DNA of 40,499 bases, taken from Blastococcus sp. Its GTDB lineage: Bacteria; Actinomycetota; Actinomycetes; Mycobacteriales; Geodermatophilaceae. The translations under genes and the position numbers were made by a program. The notes below the pieces were generated by a model, which saw only the letters and a list, made by a program, of their open reading frames with translations, did no database searches and was not told where the DNA came from. The stretch spans positions 1 through 40,499 of the forward strand of contig JAOPWJ010000075.1 in NCBI GenBank assembly GCA_025965715.1, written 5' to 3'. Positions 1 to 7,893 of this stretch are shown piece after piece (position 1 is the first letter of the stretch; every line of letters starts with the position of its first letter).

Positions 1-1
1 G

Positions 2-460
2 CTCTCCGCCGTGCGCGACGTCGCGATGGCGGGCGACGACGAGAAGCTCTCCATGGTCGAGCGACCGCTCGCCGAGCAGATTCGCCAAGAGCCCGATCCG
101 CACCGGGCGGTGGAGCTCCTCGCCGGCTTGTTCACCGGGGTCGGCCGCCGCTACGCCCGGATCGACGAAGTCCTGCGCGGAGCCGCCCACAGCGGCGAGC
201 CGGGCCTACGCGAGCTGTGGCAGACCAGCGAGGAGCAGCGGCTCACCGGCGCCCGGATCTGGGCCACGAGCCTGCTCGGTAAGGGCCGGTTTCGCGACGG
301 CGTGGACGTCGCCACGGCGACCGACCTGCTCTGGCTGCACATGGCACCGGACCACTACCACCGGCTCGTCCACGTCCGCGGCTGGTCCGACGACCGCTTC
401 CAGTGTTGGCTCGTCGACAGCTTGACTCGCCTGCTGCTCCCACCGCGGCCGGGCGGCTGA
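2..460 (+). CDS. TetR-family transcriptional regulator, C-terminal part (5' end outside window)
   Basis: The reading frame is open from the first bases of the window to a TGA at 458-460, so only the ligand-binding C-terminal half (about 150 residues) is visible. The DNA-binding helix-turn-helix would lie upstream. The visible part is all-helical. Its end, with a DLLWLHMAPDHYHRLVH stretch followed by a W-L-x-D-x-L-x-R-L-L-L pattern, is typical of the C-terminal domain of one group of actinobacterial TetR repressors. Such proteins are homodimeric repressors released by a small molecule; the ligand and targets cannot be told from this fragment. It converges on the VOC gene. The family call rests on the C-terminal pattern only. 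Confidence 0.75.
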   Translation, partial: LSAVRDVAMAGDDEKLSMVERPLAEQIRQEPDPHRAVELLAGLFTGVGRRYARIDEVLRGAAHSGEPGLRELWQTSEEQRLTGARIWATSLLGKGRFRDGVDVATATDLLWLHMAPDHYHRLVHVRGWSDDRFQCWLVDSLTRLLLPPRPGG

Positions 461-877
461 CGCCGGTGCACGGTGGGCGCGCGGCTCCCTGTCGAGAGGC
501 CACGAGGAAGCGGTCGGCCGTCCCACGGATGCGGCGGGCCCGCCGGCCGACCGCGGGGCTCGCCACCGGAGTCGATGCGCTTCTTCGCCTGGATGGGGGC
601 GGAGAACGCGCACCGTCAGGGGCAGCCGCCGGCGCCGGGACCCTCGGCGACGAGACGTCCGGACGTCGCGACGAGCCACGGACGGCGGCCAAGACGCTCG
701 GGGTCGGGCAGCGACTCACCGGTCACGGACGTGGGCCCGGTCATCGCGGAGGGGCGTGGTCGGCTGCCGCACCCGCGTCATGACGCAGGAAGCTCCCGTA
801 CGCCCGGTAGGCGCCCACTGGACGCACGTAGCGCCGCGATAGGTCGTGCCCCTCCCCCGTCGACCGGTGACCCGGCG
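461..877. other. Gene-free interval between convergent genes
   Basis: This 417-base interval separates the 3' ends of the TetR gene and the VOC gene. Open frames cross it on both strands, but their translations are Arg/Pro/Ser/Ala-rich without recognisable motifs and have no ribosome-binding site, so I read them as GC-rich shadows. No clear hairpin terminator was found. Confidence 0.5.
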
Positions 878-1279
878 CTACAACCGTTCGACGAGCTCAT
901 ATGTGTGGCCGTCCGGGGCCGTGAAATGGACATAGCGCTCACGCTGGTTGCTCGACACCTGGGTATCCACCTGCACGCCCGCGGAGGCGAGTTCCACTAC
1001 TGCCTGGTCAACGTTGTCGACCAGAAAGCCAAGGCTCCTCTCCGTGGCGCCCATGCCGAGCGGAGACGCCACTGCGAAAGACGACCCGTCCGGCAGATCG
1101 AACAGGTCGGCCTCGACGCCCTCGACCGCGGCGGGCACCATCCCGAGGACCTCCTGCAGGAAGGTGCGCATCTCCGCCCGTGCACTCGTCGCCGTTCCAG
1201 CGAAGACGATTCCTTTGACGATCAACGGCCCTCCCGGTCGCCGGCTCCCGGGAACGACCGTAGTGGCCACGGTGCCCAT
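878..1279 (-). CDS. VOC-superfamily (glyoxalase/bleomycin-resistance-like) protein
   Basis: A small protein of up to 133 residues with the beta-alpha-beta-beta-beta pattern of the vicinal oxygen chelate fold: an FAGTATSARAEMRTFLQEVLGM start of module, a LGFLVDNVDQAVVELASAGV second module, and an end with F-T-A-P-D-G-H-T-Y-E-L-V-E, where the Glu sits where VOC proteins usually place a metal ligand. Members include lyases, dioxygenases and drug-binding proteins, so the substrate is open. It lies 2 bases after the sugar kinase stop and is probably the last gene of that leftward operon. The start is uncertain: the ATG at 1279 lacks a nearby Shine-Dalgarno, while a TTG at 1225 is preceded by GGGAGGG at short spacing and would give a protein starting at the fold. 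Confidence 0.75.
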   Translation of the reverse strand: MGTVATTVVPGSRRPGGPLIVKGIVFAGTATSARAEMRTFLQEVLGMVPAAVEGVEADLFDLPDGSSFAVASPLGMGATERSLGFLVDNVDQAVVELASAGVQVDTQVSSNQRERYVHFTAPDGHTYELVERL

Positions 1280-1281
1280 GA

Positions 1282-2241
1282 TCAGCGCTGGACGTCCTCC
1301 CCCTCGGTGAGCAACGACAACTCGTGCGGCCGCGGGAGCGCCTCCCAGTCACCGGTGACGGTGACCGCGAACGCGCCCGCGATGGCGGCCGTGGTCAGTC
1401 GGTTCCGGACATCCCGACCGAGGAGGCGGGAGGCGAGGTAGCCGGCGACGAACGCGTCACCCGCGCCGACGCTGTCGATGGCCCGCACTGCCACCGGGGG
1501 CACGTCGAACACCACGCCCTCGATCCGGGCCAACGCGCCCCGCCGCCCCAGCTTGATCACCACCTCGGTGGGTCCGAGCGCGGCGAGCCCGTCGGCGAGC
1601 GCCTCGGGGCCGACGGACGCGTCACTCCCGAGGCCGATGCGAGCCTCGTCCTCGCCCGCGAAGAGGATGTCCGCGCCGGCCGCGATCTCCCGGAACACCG
1701 GTGCCGCGGTGGCCGCGTCCCACAGCCGCGACCGGAAGTTGAGGTCGAAGGAGACCGGCACGCCGGCCTGGCGGGCGCGCCGCATCGCCTCCCGGACGGT
1801 CTCGGCCGGCCCCGGCCCCAGCGCCGGGGTGATGCCGGACAGGTGCAGCAACCCGGCCTTCTCGATGACGCCGTCGGGAAGATCAGCCGGCCGCAGGTGG
1901 GAACCGGCGCTGCCGTGGCGGTAGTAGGAGACCCGGGCGGTCGTACCGGTGCGCCGTTCGCGCAGCATGATCGCGGTCGGCGACGGATCGCGGTGCACCA
2001 GGCAGCGAACCCGCTCGGCCAGCAGCTGACGTTCGATCAGATCACCGATGGGGTCCTCACCGAGACGCCCGATCCAGGTCGCCGCGACACCGAGGCGCGC
2101 CACCCCGATCGCCACGTTCGACTCGGCACCGCCCATGCTCAGGCGCATCCCCCGGGTCAGCGAGAGCGGCCCCACGTCCTCGGCGACGAGCAACCCCAGC
2201 GTCTCGCCGACGGTGACGAGTCCTCCGTCGGCGTCCGTCAC
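1282..2241 (-). CDS. kdgK: PfkB-family sugar kinase, probable 2-keto-3-deoxygluconate kinase
   Basis: A 319-residue ribokinase/PfkB-family kinase. Near the N-terminus there is M-G-G-A-E-S-N-V-A-I-G (substrate-binding Gly-Gly and Asn), and near the C-terminus the PfkB signature reads D-S-V-G-A-G-D-A-F, whose last Asp is the catalytic base. The protein would phosphorylate 2-keto-3-deoxygluconate or a related keto-deoxy acid to give the substrate for the aldolase encoded just upstream. I chose the GTG at 2241 because it overlaps the aldolase stop by four bases (GTGA), indicating translational coupling; the longer open frame is shadow of the aldolase gene. Which keto-deoxy acid is used (gluco, galacto or other) cannot be read from the sequence. 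Confidence 0.88.
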   Translation of the reverse strand: MTDADGGLVTVGETLGLLVAEDVGPLSLTRGMRLSMGGAESNVAIGVARLGVAATWIGRLGEDPIGDLIERQLLAERVRCLVHRDPSPTAIMLRERRTGTTARVSYYRHGSAGSHLRPADLPDGVIEKAGLLHLSGITPALGPGPAETVREAMRRARQAGVPVSFDLNFRSRLWDAATAAPVFREIAAGADILFAGEDEARIGLGSDASVGPEALADGLAALGPTEVVIKLGRRGALARIEGVVFDVPPVAVRAIDSVGAGDAFVAGYLASRLLGRDVRNRLTTAAIAGAFAVTVTGDWEALPRPHELSLLTEGEDVQR

Positions 2242-2906
2242 CGGACCTGCGCTCCCACCGCCGCGCGCACCTCGCGCGCCCGCCGGGCCAGGGCGTCCAG
2301 GTCGCCGCCGGGGGACAACGCGTCCCCGATCAGGGGGCTGCCCAGACCCACCGCGGTGGCCCCCGCAGCCAGCCACGCCCCGACCGCCTCGACGGCGACC
2401 CCTCCGGTCGGGACCAGCGGGATGTTCGGCAGCGGAGCGCGCACCGCCTGGAGGTACTCCGGGCCGAGCACCCCGGCGGGGAACAGCTTGACCGCGCTCG
2501 CGCCCGCGGTCCAGGCGGCGCGGATCTCGGTGGGCGTGAAGGCGCCGGGGTAGCTCGCGATCCCGTGTCGCGTCGCCGCCTCGATGACGCCAACGTCGAC
2601 GGACGGCGAGACGACGAAGCGCGCCCCGGCGTCGACCGCCCGGTCCACCTCGTCGGCCGTCAGGACGGTCCCGACCCCGATGTCCGTGTCGTCAGGCACG
2701 CGCGCGGCCAACCGTGCGACGACGTCCAGAGCGCCTGCCGTGGTCAGGGTGAGCTCAACGCTGCGGATGCCGTTCTGCAGGAGGACGTCCACCACGGCCT
2801 CGGCTCGGGATGCGTCCCCGGCGCGCAGGATGGCAACCACCCGCGTCGTCGTGACGGCCTCGCTCAGCGGCACACGCGCGGTCACAGGAACCTGGGGTGC
2901 GCTCAC
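2238..2906 (-). CDS. eda: 2-dehydro-3-deoxy-phosphogluconate (KDPG/KDPGal) aldolase
   Basis: A 222-residue class I aldolase of the KDPG/KHG family, which cleaves 2-keto-3-deoxy-6-phosphogluconate or galactonate to pyruvate and glyceraldehyde 3-phosphate. The Schiff-base lysine is in A-S-A-V-K-L-F-P-A, the conserved Glu in S-V-E-L-T, and the phosphate-binding loop in P-T-G-G-V. The length is the usual one. The GTG start at 2906 has AAAGGA about 8 bases upstream. It is the first gene of a leftward operon with the kinase (4-base overlap) and is divergent from a sugar-acid dehydratase, so the three enzymes form one route. An eroded second copy of this family lies at about 5.1-5.4 kb. Confidence 0.92.
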   Translation of the reverse strand: MSAPQVPVTARVPLSEAVTTTRVVAILRAGDASRAEAVVDVLLQNGIRSVELTLTTAGALDVVARLAARVPDDTDIGVGTVLTADEVDRAVDAGARFVVSPSVDVGVIEAATRHGIASYPGAFTPTEIRAAWTAGASAVKLFPAGVLGPEYLQAVRAPLPNIPLVPTGGVAVEAVGAWLAAGATAVGLGSPLIGDALSPGGDLDALARRAREVRAAVGAQVR

Positions 2907-3313
2907 CTGGTGGTCCTTTCGTTCGGCCCGCCGCGACCTCGCCGATGCGGTAACCGCCGGCGGGGCGGTTCACACCCCGCGCGTTCGACGCCCGCGGCGC
3001 GGAGGGACATCCGCCCGACGGAGGCCACCCGGGTGCGGCCGGGACCGACACGCGACGGTGGGCGTCTTGCCGGTGGCGCCGGGGCACAGAGGTGGAGACC
3101 GCGCAGGTACGGGGCGGCGGCCGTGCAGCACCTCCCGGTTGCGCGGTCGCGGGCTCCGCGGCCGGCCAGAACCCTTCCCCTTCCCCGGGCTCGCCCGGCA
3201 CGGGTCGCACCCCGCCGATGAGCAACGATGGGCCCGACCGGCGACTGGGGAGGCCAGCACCGAGCCGCAGCGGCAGCTCAGGCCGCGTTTCGACCCTCGA
3301 CAGGAGGACTCCC
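2907..3313. promoter_or_regulatory. Divergent intergenic region of the sugar-acid catabolic genes, with inverted repeat
   Basis: This 407-base interval separates the divergent aldolase and dehydratase starts and must carry promoters for both. A perfect inverted repeat, AACCGCC (2952-2958) and GGCGGTT (2964-2970) with a 5-base spacer, lies 46-64 bases upstream of the aldolase start. Its size fits an operator for a dimeric regulator such as GntR, LacI or IclR; that role is inference. AGGAGG at 3302-3307 is the dehydratase ribosome-binding site. No further gene is supported here. Confidence 0.45.
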
Positions 3314-5110
3314 GTGGACGACGCGTCCCAGAGGCGACTGCGCAGCCAGGCCTGGTTCGACAATCCGCAGAACCCCGGTATGACGGCGCTCTACATCGAG
3401 CGCTACATGAACTGGGGCCTGACCCGCGAGGAGTTGCAGTCCGGCAAGCCGGTCATCGGCATCGCGCAGACCGGGTCGGACCTCGCCCCCTGCAATCGGC
3501 ACCACCTGCAGCTGGCCGACCGCGTGCGCGAGGGCATCGCCGAGATGGGCGGGCTCGCCTTCGAGTTCCCGGTGCACCCCATCCAGGAGACCGGGCGGCG
3601 TCCCACGGCGGCGCTCGACCGCAACCTGGCCTACCTCGGCCTGGTCGAGGTGCTGTACGGCTACCCGCTGGACGGCGTCGTGCTGACCACCGGCTGCGAC
3701 AAGACCACCCCGGCCTGCCTGATGGCGGCGGCGACGGTGAACATCCCGGCGATCGTGCTCTCCGGCGGACCGATGCTCAACGGCTGGTTCAAGGGCGAGC
3801 GCACGGGGTCGGGAACCATCGTGTGGAAGGCCCGCGAGATGCTCGCCGCCGGTCAGATCGACGAGGCGGGCTTCGTCGATCTCGTCGCCTCCTCGGCCCC
3901 CTCCCCCGGCCACTGCAACACCATGGGGACGGCGTCCACCATGAACGCGGTCGCCGAGGCGCTGGGCATGAGCCTGCCGGGCAACGCGGCCATTCCCGCT
4001 CCGCACCGTGATCGCGCCCGGATGGCGTACCTGACCGGCAAGCGAATCGTGGAGATGGTGCGCGAGGACCTCAAGCCCTCGGACATTCTCACCCGCGAGG
4101 CGTTCGAGAACGCCGTCGTCGTCACCTCGGCCATCGGCGGCTCCACCAACGCGCCCATCCATGTCAACGCCATCGCCCGGCACATGGGCGTTCCGCTGGA
4201 GGTGGCCGACTGGCAGCGCCTGGGCCTGAGGGTTCCGCTGATCGTCGACCTGCAGCCGGCCGGCAAGTATCTCGGCGAGGAGTTCTACCGCGCCGGCGGT
4301 GTCCCCGCCGTCGTCCACGAGCTGATGGCGAACGGGCTGATCCACGAGGACGCCGGCACGGTCAACGGCCGGTCCATCGGGGAGAACTGCCGGGCCACCG
4401 CCGCCGAGGACCGCGACGTCATCCGCAGCTTCGACCGCGCGCTGCTGCCCGATGCGGGTTTCCTCGTGCTGAGCGGCAACCTCTTCGACAGCGCCATCAT
4501 GAAGACCAGCGTCATCTCCCCGGAGTTCCGGGAGCGCTATCTGTCCGACCCCGAGCACCCGGGCGTCATGCAGGGGCGCGCCGTCGTCTTCGAGGGGCCC
4601 GAGGACTACCACGCCCGTATCGACGACCCGGCGCTGGACATCGACGACACCTGCCTGCTCGTCATCCGCGGCGCCGGCCCGCTGGGCTATCCGGGCAGCG
4701 CCGAGGTGGTCAACATGCAGCCGCCCGCTGCCCTGATCAAGCAGGGTGTCCACGAGCTGCCGTGCATCGGTGACGGCCGGCAGTCGGGGACGTCCGGCTC
4801 CCCGTCGATCCTCAACGCCTCCCCCGAGGCCGCGGCCGGCGGCGGACTGGCCCTGCTGCAGACCGGTGATGTCGTCCGCATCGACCTCGTCGGGGGCCGA
4901 GCCGACGTCCTGCTGCCTGAGGAAGCGCTGGCCGAGCGCCGGCGCCGGCTCGAGGAGTCCGGCGGATATCCCATCCCCGCCTCCCAGACGCCGTGGCAGG
5001 AGATCCAGCGGTCGATGGTCGACCAGCTGGGCGACGGGATGGTCCTGCGCCCCGCGGTGGCCTACCAGCGGGTCGCGCAGACCCAGGGCATCCCGCGCGA
5101 CAACCACTGA
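3314..5110 (+). CDS. IlvD/Edd-family sugar-acid dehydratase (xylonate/arabinonate/galactonate dehydratase type)
   Basis: A 598-residue Fe-S dehydratase that removes water from an aldonic acid to give a 2-keto-3-deoxy acid. The three [2Fe-2S] ligands are visible as Cys60 (S-D-L-A-P-C-N), Cys128 (T-T-G-C-D-K-T) and Cys201 (P-G-H-C-N-T-M-G), the same spacing I recall for Caulobacter XylD. The N-terminus (S-Q-A-W-F-D-N-P), P-A-G-K-Y-L-G-E and D-G-R-Q-S-G-T also recall that subgroup rather than IlvD (dihydroxy-acid dehydratase) or 6-phosphogluconate dehydratase. The GTG start at 3314 is fixed by AGGAGG seven bases upstream; the longer open frame upstream has no such site. With the divergent KDG-type kinase and aldolase, a hexonate such as gluconate, galactonate or fuconate is more likely than xylonate, because a pentonate product would not feed a KDPG aldolase. 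Confidence 0.9.
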   Translation: MDDASQRRLRSQAWFDNPQNPGMTALYIERYMNWGLTREELQSGKPVIGIAQTGSDLAPCNRHHLQLADRVREGIAEMGGLAFEFPVHPIQETGRRPTAALDRNLAYLGLVEVLYGYPLDGVVLTTGCDKTTPACLMAAATVNIPAIVLSGGPMLNGWFKGERTGSGTIVWKAREMLAAGQIDEAGFVDLVASSAPSPGHCNTMGTASTMNAVAEALGMSLPGNAAIPAPHRDRARMAYLTGKRIVEMVREDLKPSDILTREAFENAVVVTSAIGGSTNAPIHVNAIARHMGVPLEVADWQRLGLRVPLIVDLQPAGKYLGEEFYRAGGVPAVVHELMANGLIHEDAGTVNGRSIGENCRATAAEDRDVIRSFDRALLPDAGFLVLSGNLFDSAIMKTSVISPEFRERYLSDPEHPGVMQGRAVVFEGPEDYHARIDDPALDIDDTCLLVIRGAGPLGYPGSAEVVNMQPPAALIKQGVHELPCIGDGRQSGTSGSPSILNASPEAAAGGGLALLQTGDVVRIDLVGGRADVLLPEEALAERRRRLEESGGYPIPASQTPWQEIQRSMVDQLGDGMVLRPAVAYQRVAQTQGIPRDNH

Positions 5111-5122
5111 GCGCGGTGTGGA

Positions 5123-5370
5123 TCAGGCCCTGCCGTGGCGGGACGGCTCCGGCGACGTCGGGGCGAGCAGGAGCGCGACGGCGTCCGTGGCCAGGCGCAC
5201 GGAGCCCTCGCCCGATGCCCGGGCCCGCGGCCGCGGTGCGGAAGGTGACCTCGGCGACGGGGATCCCGCCGGGGACCAGCGCTCCGGCCAAGGAGGCCGC
5301 GTCCCCGCGTGTCGTCGAGCACCACGACCGGGCCGTGCCAGCCACTCCCCAGCGCTGCCTGCGTGTCCAC
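5123..5370 (-). pseudogene. Eroded second KDPG aldolase gene
   Basis: Read leftward, a frame from an ATG at 5370 gives G-P-V-V-V-L-D-D (about 5334-5311). Another frame then continues with D-A-A-S-L-A-G-A-L-V and G-G-I-P-V-A-E-V-T-F-R-T-A-A-A (about 5303-5229). Joined by one frameshift, this matches the N-terminal strand-helix-strand of KDPG aldolases, including the E-V-T-F-R-T region. A third frame, ending at 5123, gives V-R-L-A-T-D-A-V-A-L-L, which could be the C-terminal helix. The central part with the Schiff-base lysine is absent, so about 250 bases remain of an expected 630. It starts 26 bases after the D-2-hydroxyacid dehydrogenase stop on the same strand, consistent with a lost operon partner. 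The C-terminal match is weak. Confidence 0.7.
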
Positions 5371-5396
5371 GGCCGCGCGAGTTCCCGTCGGCGGCC

Positions 5397-6338
5397 TCAG
5401 CGTTCCACGACGTTGCGCAGGTCGCGGCCGGCCAGCAGGGCCGCGAGGTTGGCGGAGATGAGCTCGTCGGCACCGACGGGTCGCCCCCCGGCGGCGTGCG
5501 GCGTGAGAACGATGTCGGGCGCGTTCCAGAGCGGGGAATCAGCCGGCAGCGGCTCGCTGCTGGTGACGTCGAGGGCGGCCCCGGCGATACGACCTGCGGA
5601 AAGGGCCGCGACGAGCGCCGGCTCATCGACGGTGGAACCGCGGCCGACGTTCACCACGTAGGCGTGCGGGGGCAGCGCCGCAAGCCGGTCGGCGTCCAGG
5701 GCACGGGTGGTGGCGGAGGTCGAGGGCAGGATCATGACGAGGACGTCGGTCTGCCCGAGCTCCCCTCGCAGCTCCTCCTCGGCGACGACGGCGAACCCCG
5801 AGCGCTCCCCTGAGCTGCGCGCGACCCCGCGCACCCGGGCACCCAACTGCTCCAGCAACGGCGCGAGGGTCTGCCCGATGGAGCCGAAGCCCCAGACCAG
5901 GACGCGGGCACCGAGCAGCGTGGTCACCGGCCCCGCGGGGTGCAGCGGTTGCAGACCGCCGAGTTCGTCGGCCCAGCGGTGCTCTGCCTGCGCTCGGGCG
6001 GCGGCCGGCAACCGGCGCACCAGGGTGAGGACCAGGGCCAGGGCGTGCTCGGCGACCGGCTGGTCATGCAGTCCCGAGCCGGAGGTGATGACGACGTCGT
6101 CCGGAAAGCCCGCCGCCAGCACCGAGTCGGGACCGGCCGCCAACGTCTGTACCCAGCGAAGCCGGGGCATCCGGCCGGCCACGGCCCGGACGTCGGCGCC
6201 GGAGTTCCCCCACACCACCAGCGCCTCGGCGTCCAGCTGCTCGTCCGGCACCGGGGCCGAGGCGTCGTAGGAAACGGTCTCGACCCCTGGGGGCACCGCC
6301 GGGGCCAGCGGCAGCGAGTCCGGCAACAGGAGCTTCAT
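5397..6338 (-). CDS. D-2-hydroxyacid dehydrogenase family oxidoreductase
   Basis: A 313-residue NAD(P)-dependent 2-hydroxyacid dehydrogenase, interconverting a 2-keto acid and the D-hydroxy acid. The nucleotide-binding fold has the V-W-G-F-G-S-I-G-Q fingerprint near residue 145. The catalytic triad is visible: Arg in N-V-G-R-G-S, Glu in S-S-E-P-L-P and His in T-P-H-A-A-G. Length is normal for the family (glyoxylate/hydroxypyruvate reductase, phosphoglycerate dehydrogenase-like without ACT domain). The ATG at 6338 was chosen because the family N-terminus begins there; the GGAGG upstream is rather distant (about 13 bases) and the larger open frame upstream is antisense to the sheath gene. Its position beside the sugar-acid genes and an aldolase remnant suggests a role with 2-keto sugar acids, but the substrate is unknown. 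Confidence 0.88.
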   Translation of the reverse strand: MKLLLPDSLPLAPAVPPGVETVSYDASAPVPDEQLDAEALVVWGNSGADVRAVAGRMPRLRWVQTLAAGPDSVLAAGFPDDVVITSGSGLHDQPVAEHALALVLTLVRRLPAAARAQAEHRWADELGGLQPLHPAGPVTTLLGARVLVWGFGSIGQTLAPLLEQLGARVRGVARSSGERSGFAVVAEEELRGELGQTDVLVMILPSTSATTRALDADRLAALPPHAYVVNVGRGSTVDEPALVAALSAGRIAGAALDVTSSEPLPADSPLWNAPDIVLTPHAAGGRPVGADELISANLAALLAGRDLRNVVER

Positions 6339-6590
6339 CGTCGATCGTCGTCCTCCGGGCCGCGGTACGGATGGGTGGGTGCTCCGGTCGGCGGAAGTGG
6401 GCCCGCAGCCCGATCGGACGACGGGGAGGGCATCCCGCGGCTCACCCGACGACCGGCACGAATCATCGCTGCTACCCGCCGAGAAGTCGATGCCCGCAGC
6501 CGGTGCGGCCGCGGCTACGGTGCGGTGACGGCGGGCGAGGACAGTGCGGGAGCAGACACCTGCTGACGCGTTCCCGGGGAGGGCCACCCG
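6339..6590. promoter_or_regulatory. Divergent promoter region, dehydrogenase and sheath genes
   Basis: These 252 bases lie between the divergent starts of the D-2-hydroxyacid dehydrogenase and the tail sheath gene. A TACGGT hexamer at 6516-6521 could be a -10 element for the sheath gene, but no convincing -35 is paired with it. No gene is supported. Confidence 0.3.
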
Positions 6591-7793
6591 ATGGCGCAGA
6601 CCGTGTCCCGGACCGCGATGTGCGACGAGGCGAGGGCGGGCGGCGATCCCCCGATCGCCGGAGCGCCGACGTCGGTCACCGCCTTTCTCGGGGGGGCGGC
6701 TCAGGGGCCCACCCACGAGGCCGTCCGCGTCGGCGGCGTCGAGGAATTCCATCGCATGTTCGGCGACCTCCACGTCCGCCATCCCATGGGCTACGCGGTA
6801 CGGGACTTCTTCGCCAACGGCGGCACCACAGCCGTGATCGCCCGGCTGTCCGCGGCGTCGGCGGGGGCCGGTGGAGCGCTCGACCCCGCCGCGTACGCCG
6901 GCGACCGCAGCGCGCGCACGGGCAAGTACCTGCTCGACGGCCTGGACCCGGTCAACGTGGTGTGCGTACTGGGCAACGCGCGCGACGAGACCGTGCCCGC
7001 GGCCGTGTACGCGGACCTGCTGGCCTACTGCGTCGAGCGCCGCGCGTTCCTGATCGTCGATCCACCCGTCGAATGGCGACGCGACGAGCTGCTGGCCGAC
7101 CCGGCGGCGCACGTTCGTGCTCTCGGCCTGACCGGTCAGGCGGCCCGGAACGCCGCGGTCTTCTTCCCACGCATCCTGTCCGCCGATCCGCAGCGCGGCG
7201 GACAGGTGGAGAGCTTTCCTCCGTGCGGGGCGGTCGCCGGGACGATGGCCCGCACCGATGCCGCCCGAGGCGTCTGGAAGGCCGCCGCAGGAGCCGACGC
7301 CGGGCTGGTGGGGACGGCCGGCCTCGCCGAGGACCTGACCGACGACCAGAACGCCGTCCTCAACCGGGTCGGCGTCAACCCCCTGCGCAACCTCCCGGCG
7401 GTCGGGCCGGCCGTCTGGGGTGCCGGGACACTGGCCCGCGCCGATCAGGCAGCGGACGCCTACGAGTACGTGCCGGTTCGTCGCACCGCACTCTTCCTGG
7501 AGCGCAGCCTGAGCCGGGGCCTCGAATCCGTCGTGTTCGAACCCAACGACGAGCGGCTGTGGGCACAGATCCGACGCGACGTCGGCGCCTTTCTCGACAG
7601 CCTGTTCCGGCAGGGCGCCTTCCAGGGCAGGACGGCGGCGGACGCGTACTTCGTGACGTGCGACCGGAAGACCACGACGCAGGACGACATCGACCGGGGC
7701 CTGGTCACCGTCGTCGTCGGATTCGCACCGTTGCGGCCCGCGGAATTCGTCGTCCTCCGGCTCCAGCAGAGGGCCGGACGGACGCCGCCCTGA
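6591..7793 (+). CDS. Orphan contractile-tail sheath protein (phage tail sheath family)
   Basis: A 400-residue protein whose C-terminal third is clearly that of phage and contractile-injection-system sheaths: G-V-N-P-L-R-N-L-P, then V-W-G-A-G-T-L-A, Y-V-P-V-R-R-T-A-L-F-L-E, V-F-E-P-N-D-E-R-L-W, and an end with R-K-T-T-T-Q-D-D-I-D-R-G and F-A-P-L-R-P-A-E-F-V. The N-terminus (S-V-T-A-F-L-G-G-A-A-Q-G-P) matches the start of sheath domain I. Sheaths polymerise around an inner tube and contract to drive it through a membrane. At 400 residues it is shorter than the 450-550 usual in phages, closer to a compact core sheath. No tube, baseplate, spike, AAA+ ATPase or other tail gene is visible nearby. 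GGGGAGGG lies 7 bases before the ATG, so the gene looks expressible. The family call is strong; the role of a lone sheath is unknown. Confidence 0.88.
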   Translation: MAQTVSRTAMCDEARAGGDPPIAGAPTSVTAFLGGAAQGPTHEAVRVGGVEEFHRMFGDLHVRHPMGYAVRDFFANGGTTAVIARLSAASAGAGGALDPAAYAGDRSARTGKYLLDGLDPVNVVCVLGNARDETVPAAVYADLLAYCVERRAFLIVDPPVEWRRDELLADPAAHVRALGLTGQAARNAAVFFPRILSADPQRGGQVESFPPCGAVAGTMARTDAARGVWKAAAGADAGLVGTAGLAEDLTDDQNAVLNRVGVNPLRNLPAVGPAVWGAGTLARADQAADAYEYVPVRRTALFLERSLSRGLESVVFEPNDERLWAQIRRDVGAFLDSLFRQGAFQGRTAADAYFVTCDRKTTTQDDIDRGLVTVVVGFAPLRPAEFVVLRLQQRAGRTPP

Positions 7794-7794
7794 G

Positions 7795-7835
7795 CCCGGC
7801 CGGCCGGAGGCCCCGGTCTCGGGCGCCCGGCCGGG
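7795..7835 (+). terminator. GC-rich hairpin after the sheath gene
   Basis: Immediately after the sheath stop, CCCGGCCGG (7795-7803) can pair with CCGGCCGGG (7827-7835) around a 23-base loop. There is no T-tract, so this would be a non-canonical terminator of the sort common in high-GC actinobacteria. Confidence 0.4.
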
Positions 7836-7893
7836 GTAGGAGCTGCGGGCGTGATCCGCTCCGGGCAGGCGGCTCCCGGCCGGCGGTCTTACG

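Noticed and set aside
473-1441. Open frame of 322 codons over the first intergenic region
   Set aside because: Pro/Arg/Ser-rich, no start signal, and it runs antisense into the VOC and kinase genes.
6591-7793. Prophage or eCIS locus
   Set aside because: Only the sheath is present. No integrase, attachment-site repeats, capsid, terminase, tube, baseplate or ATPase gene was found in the window.
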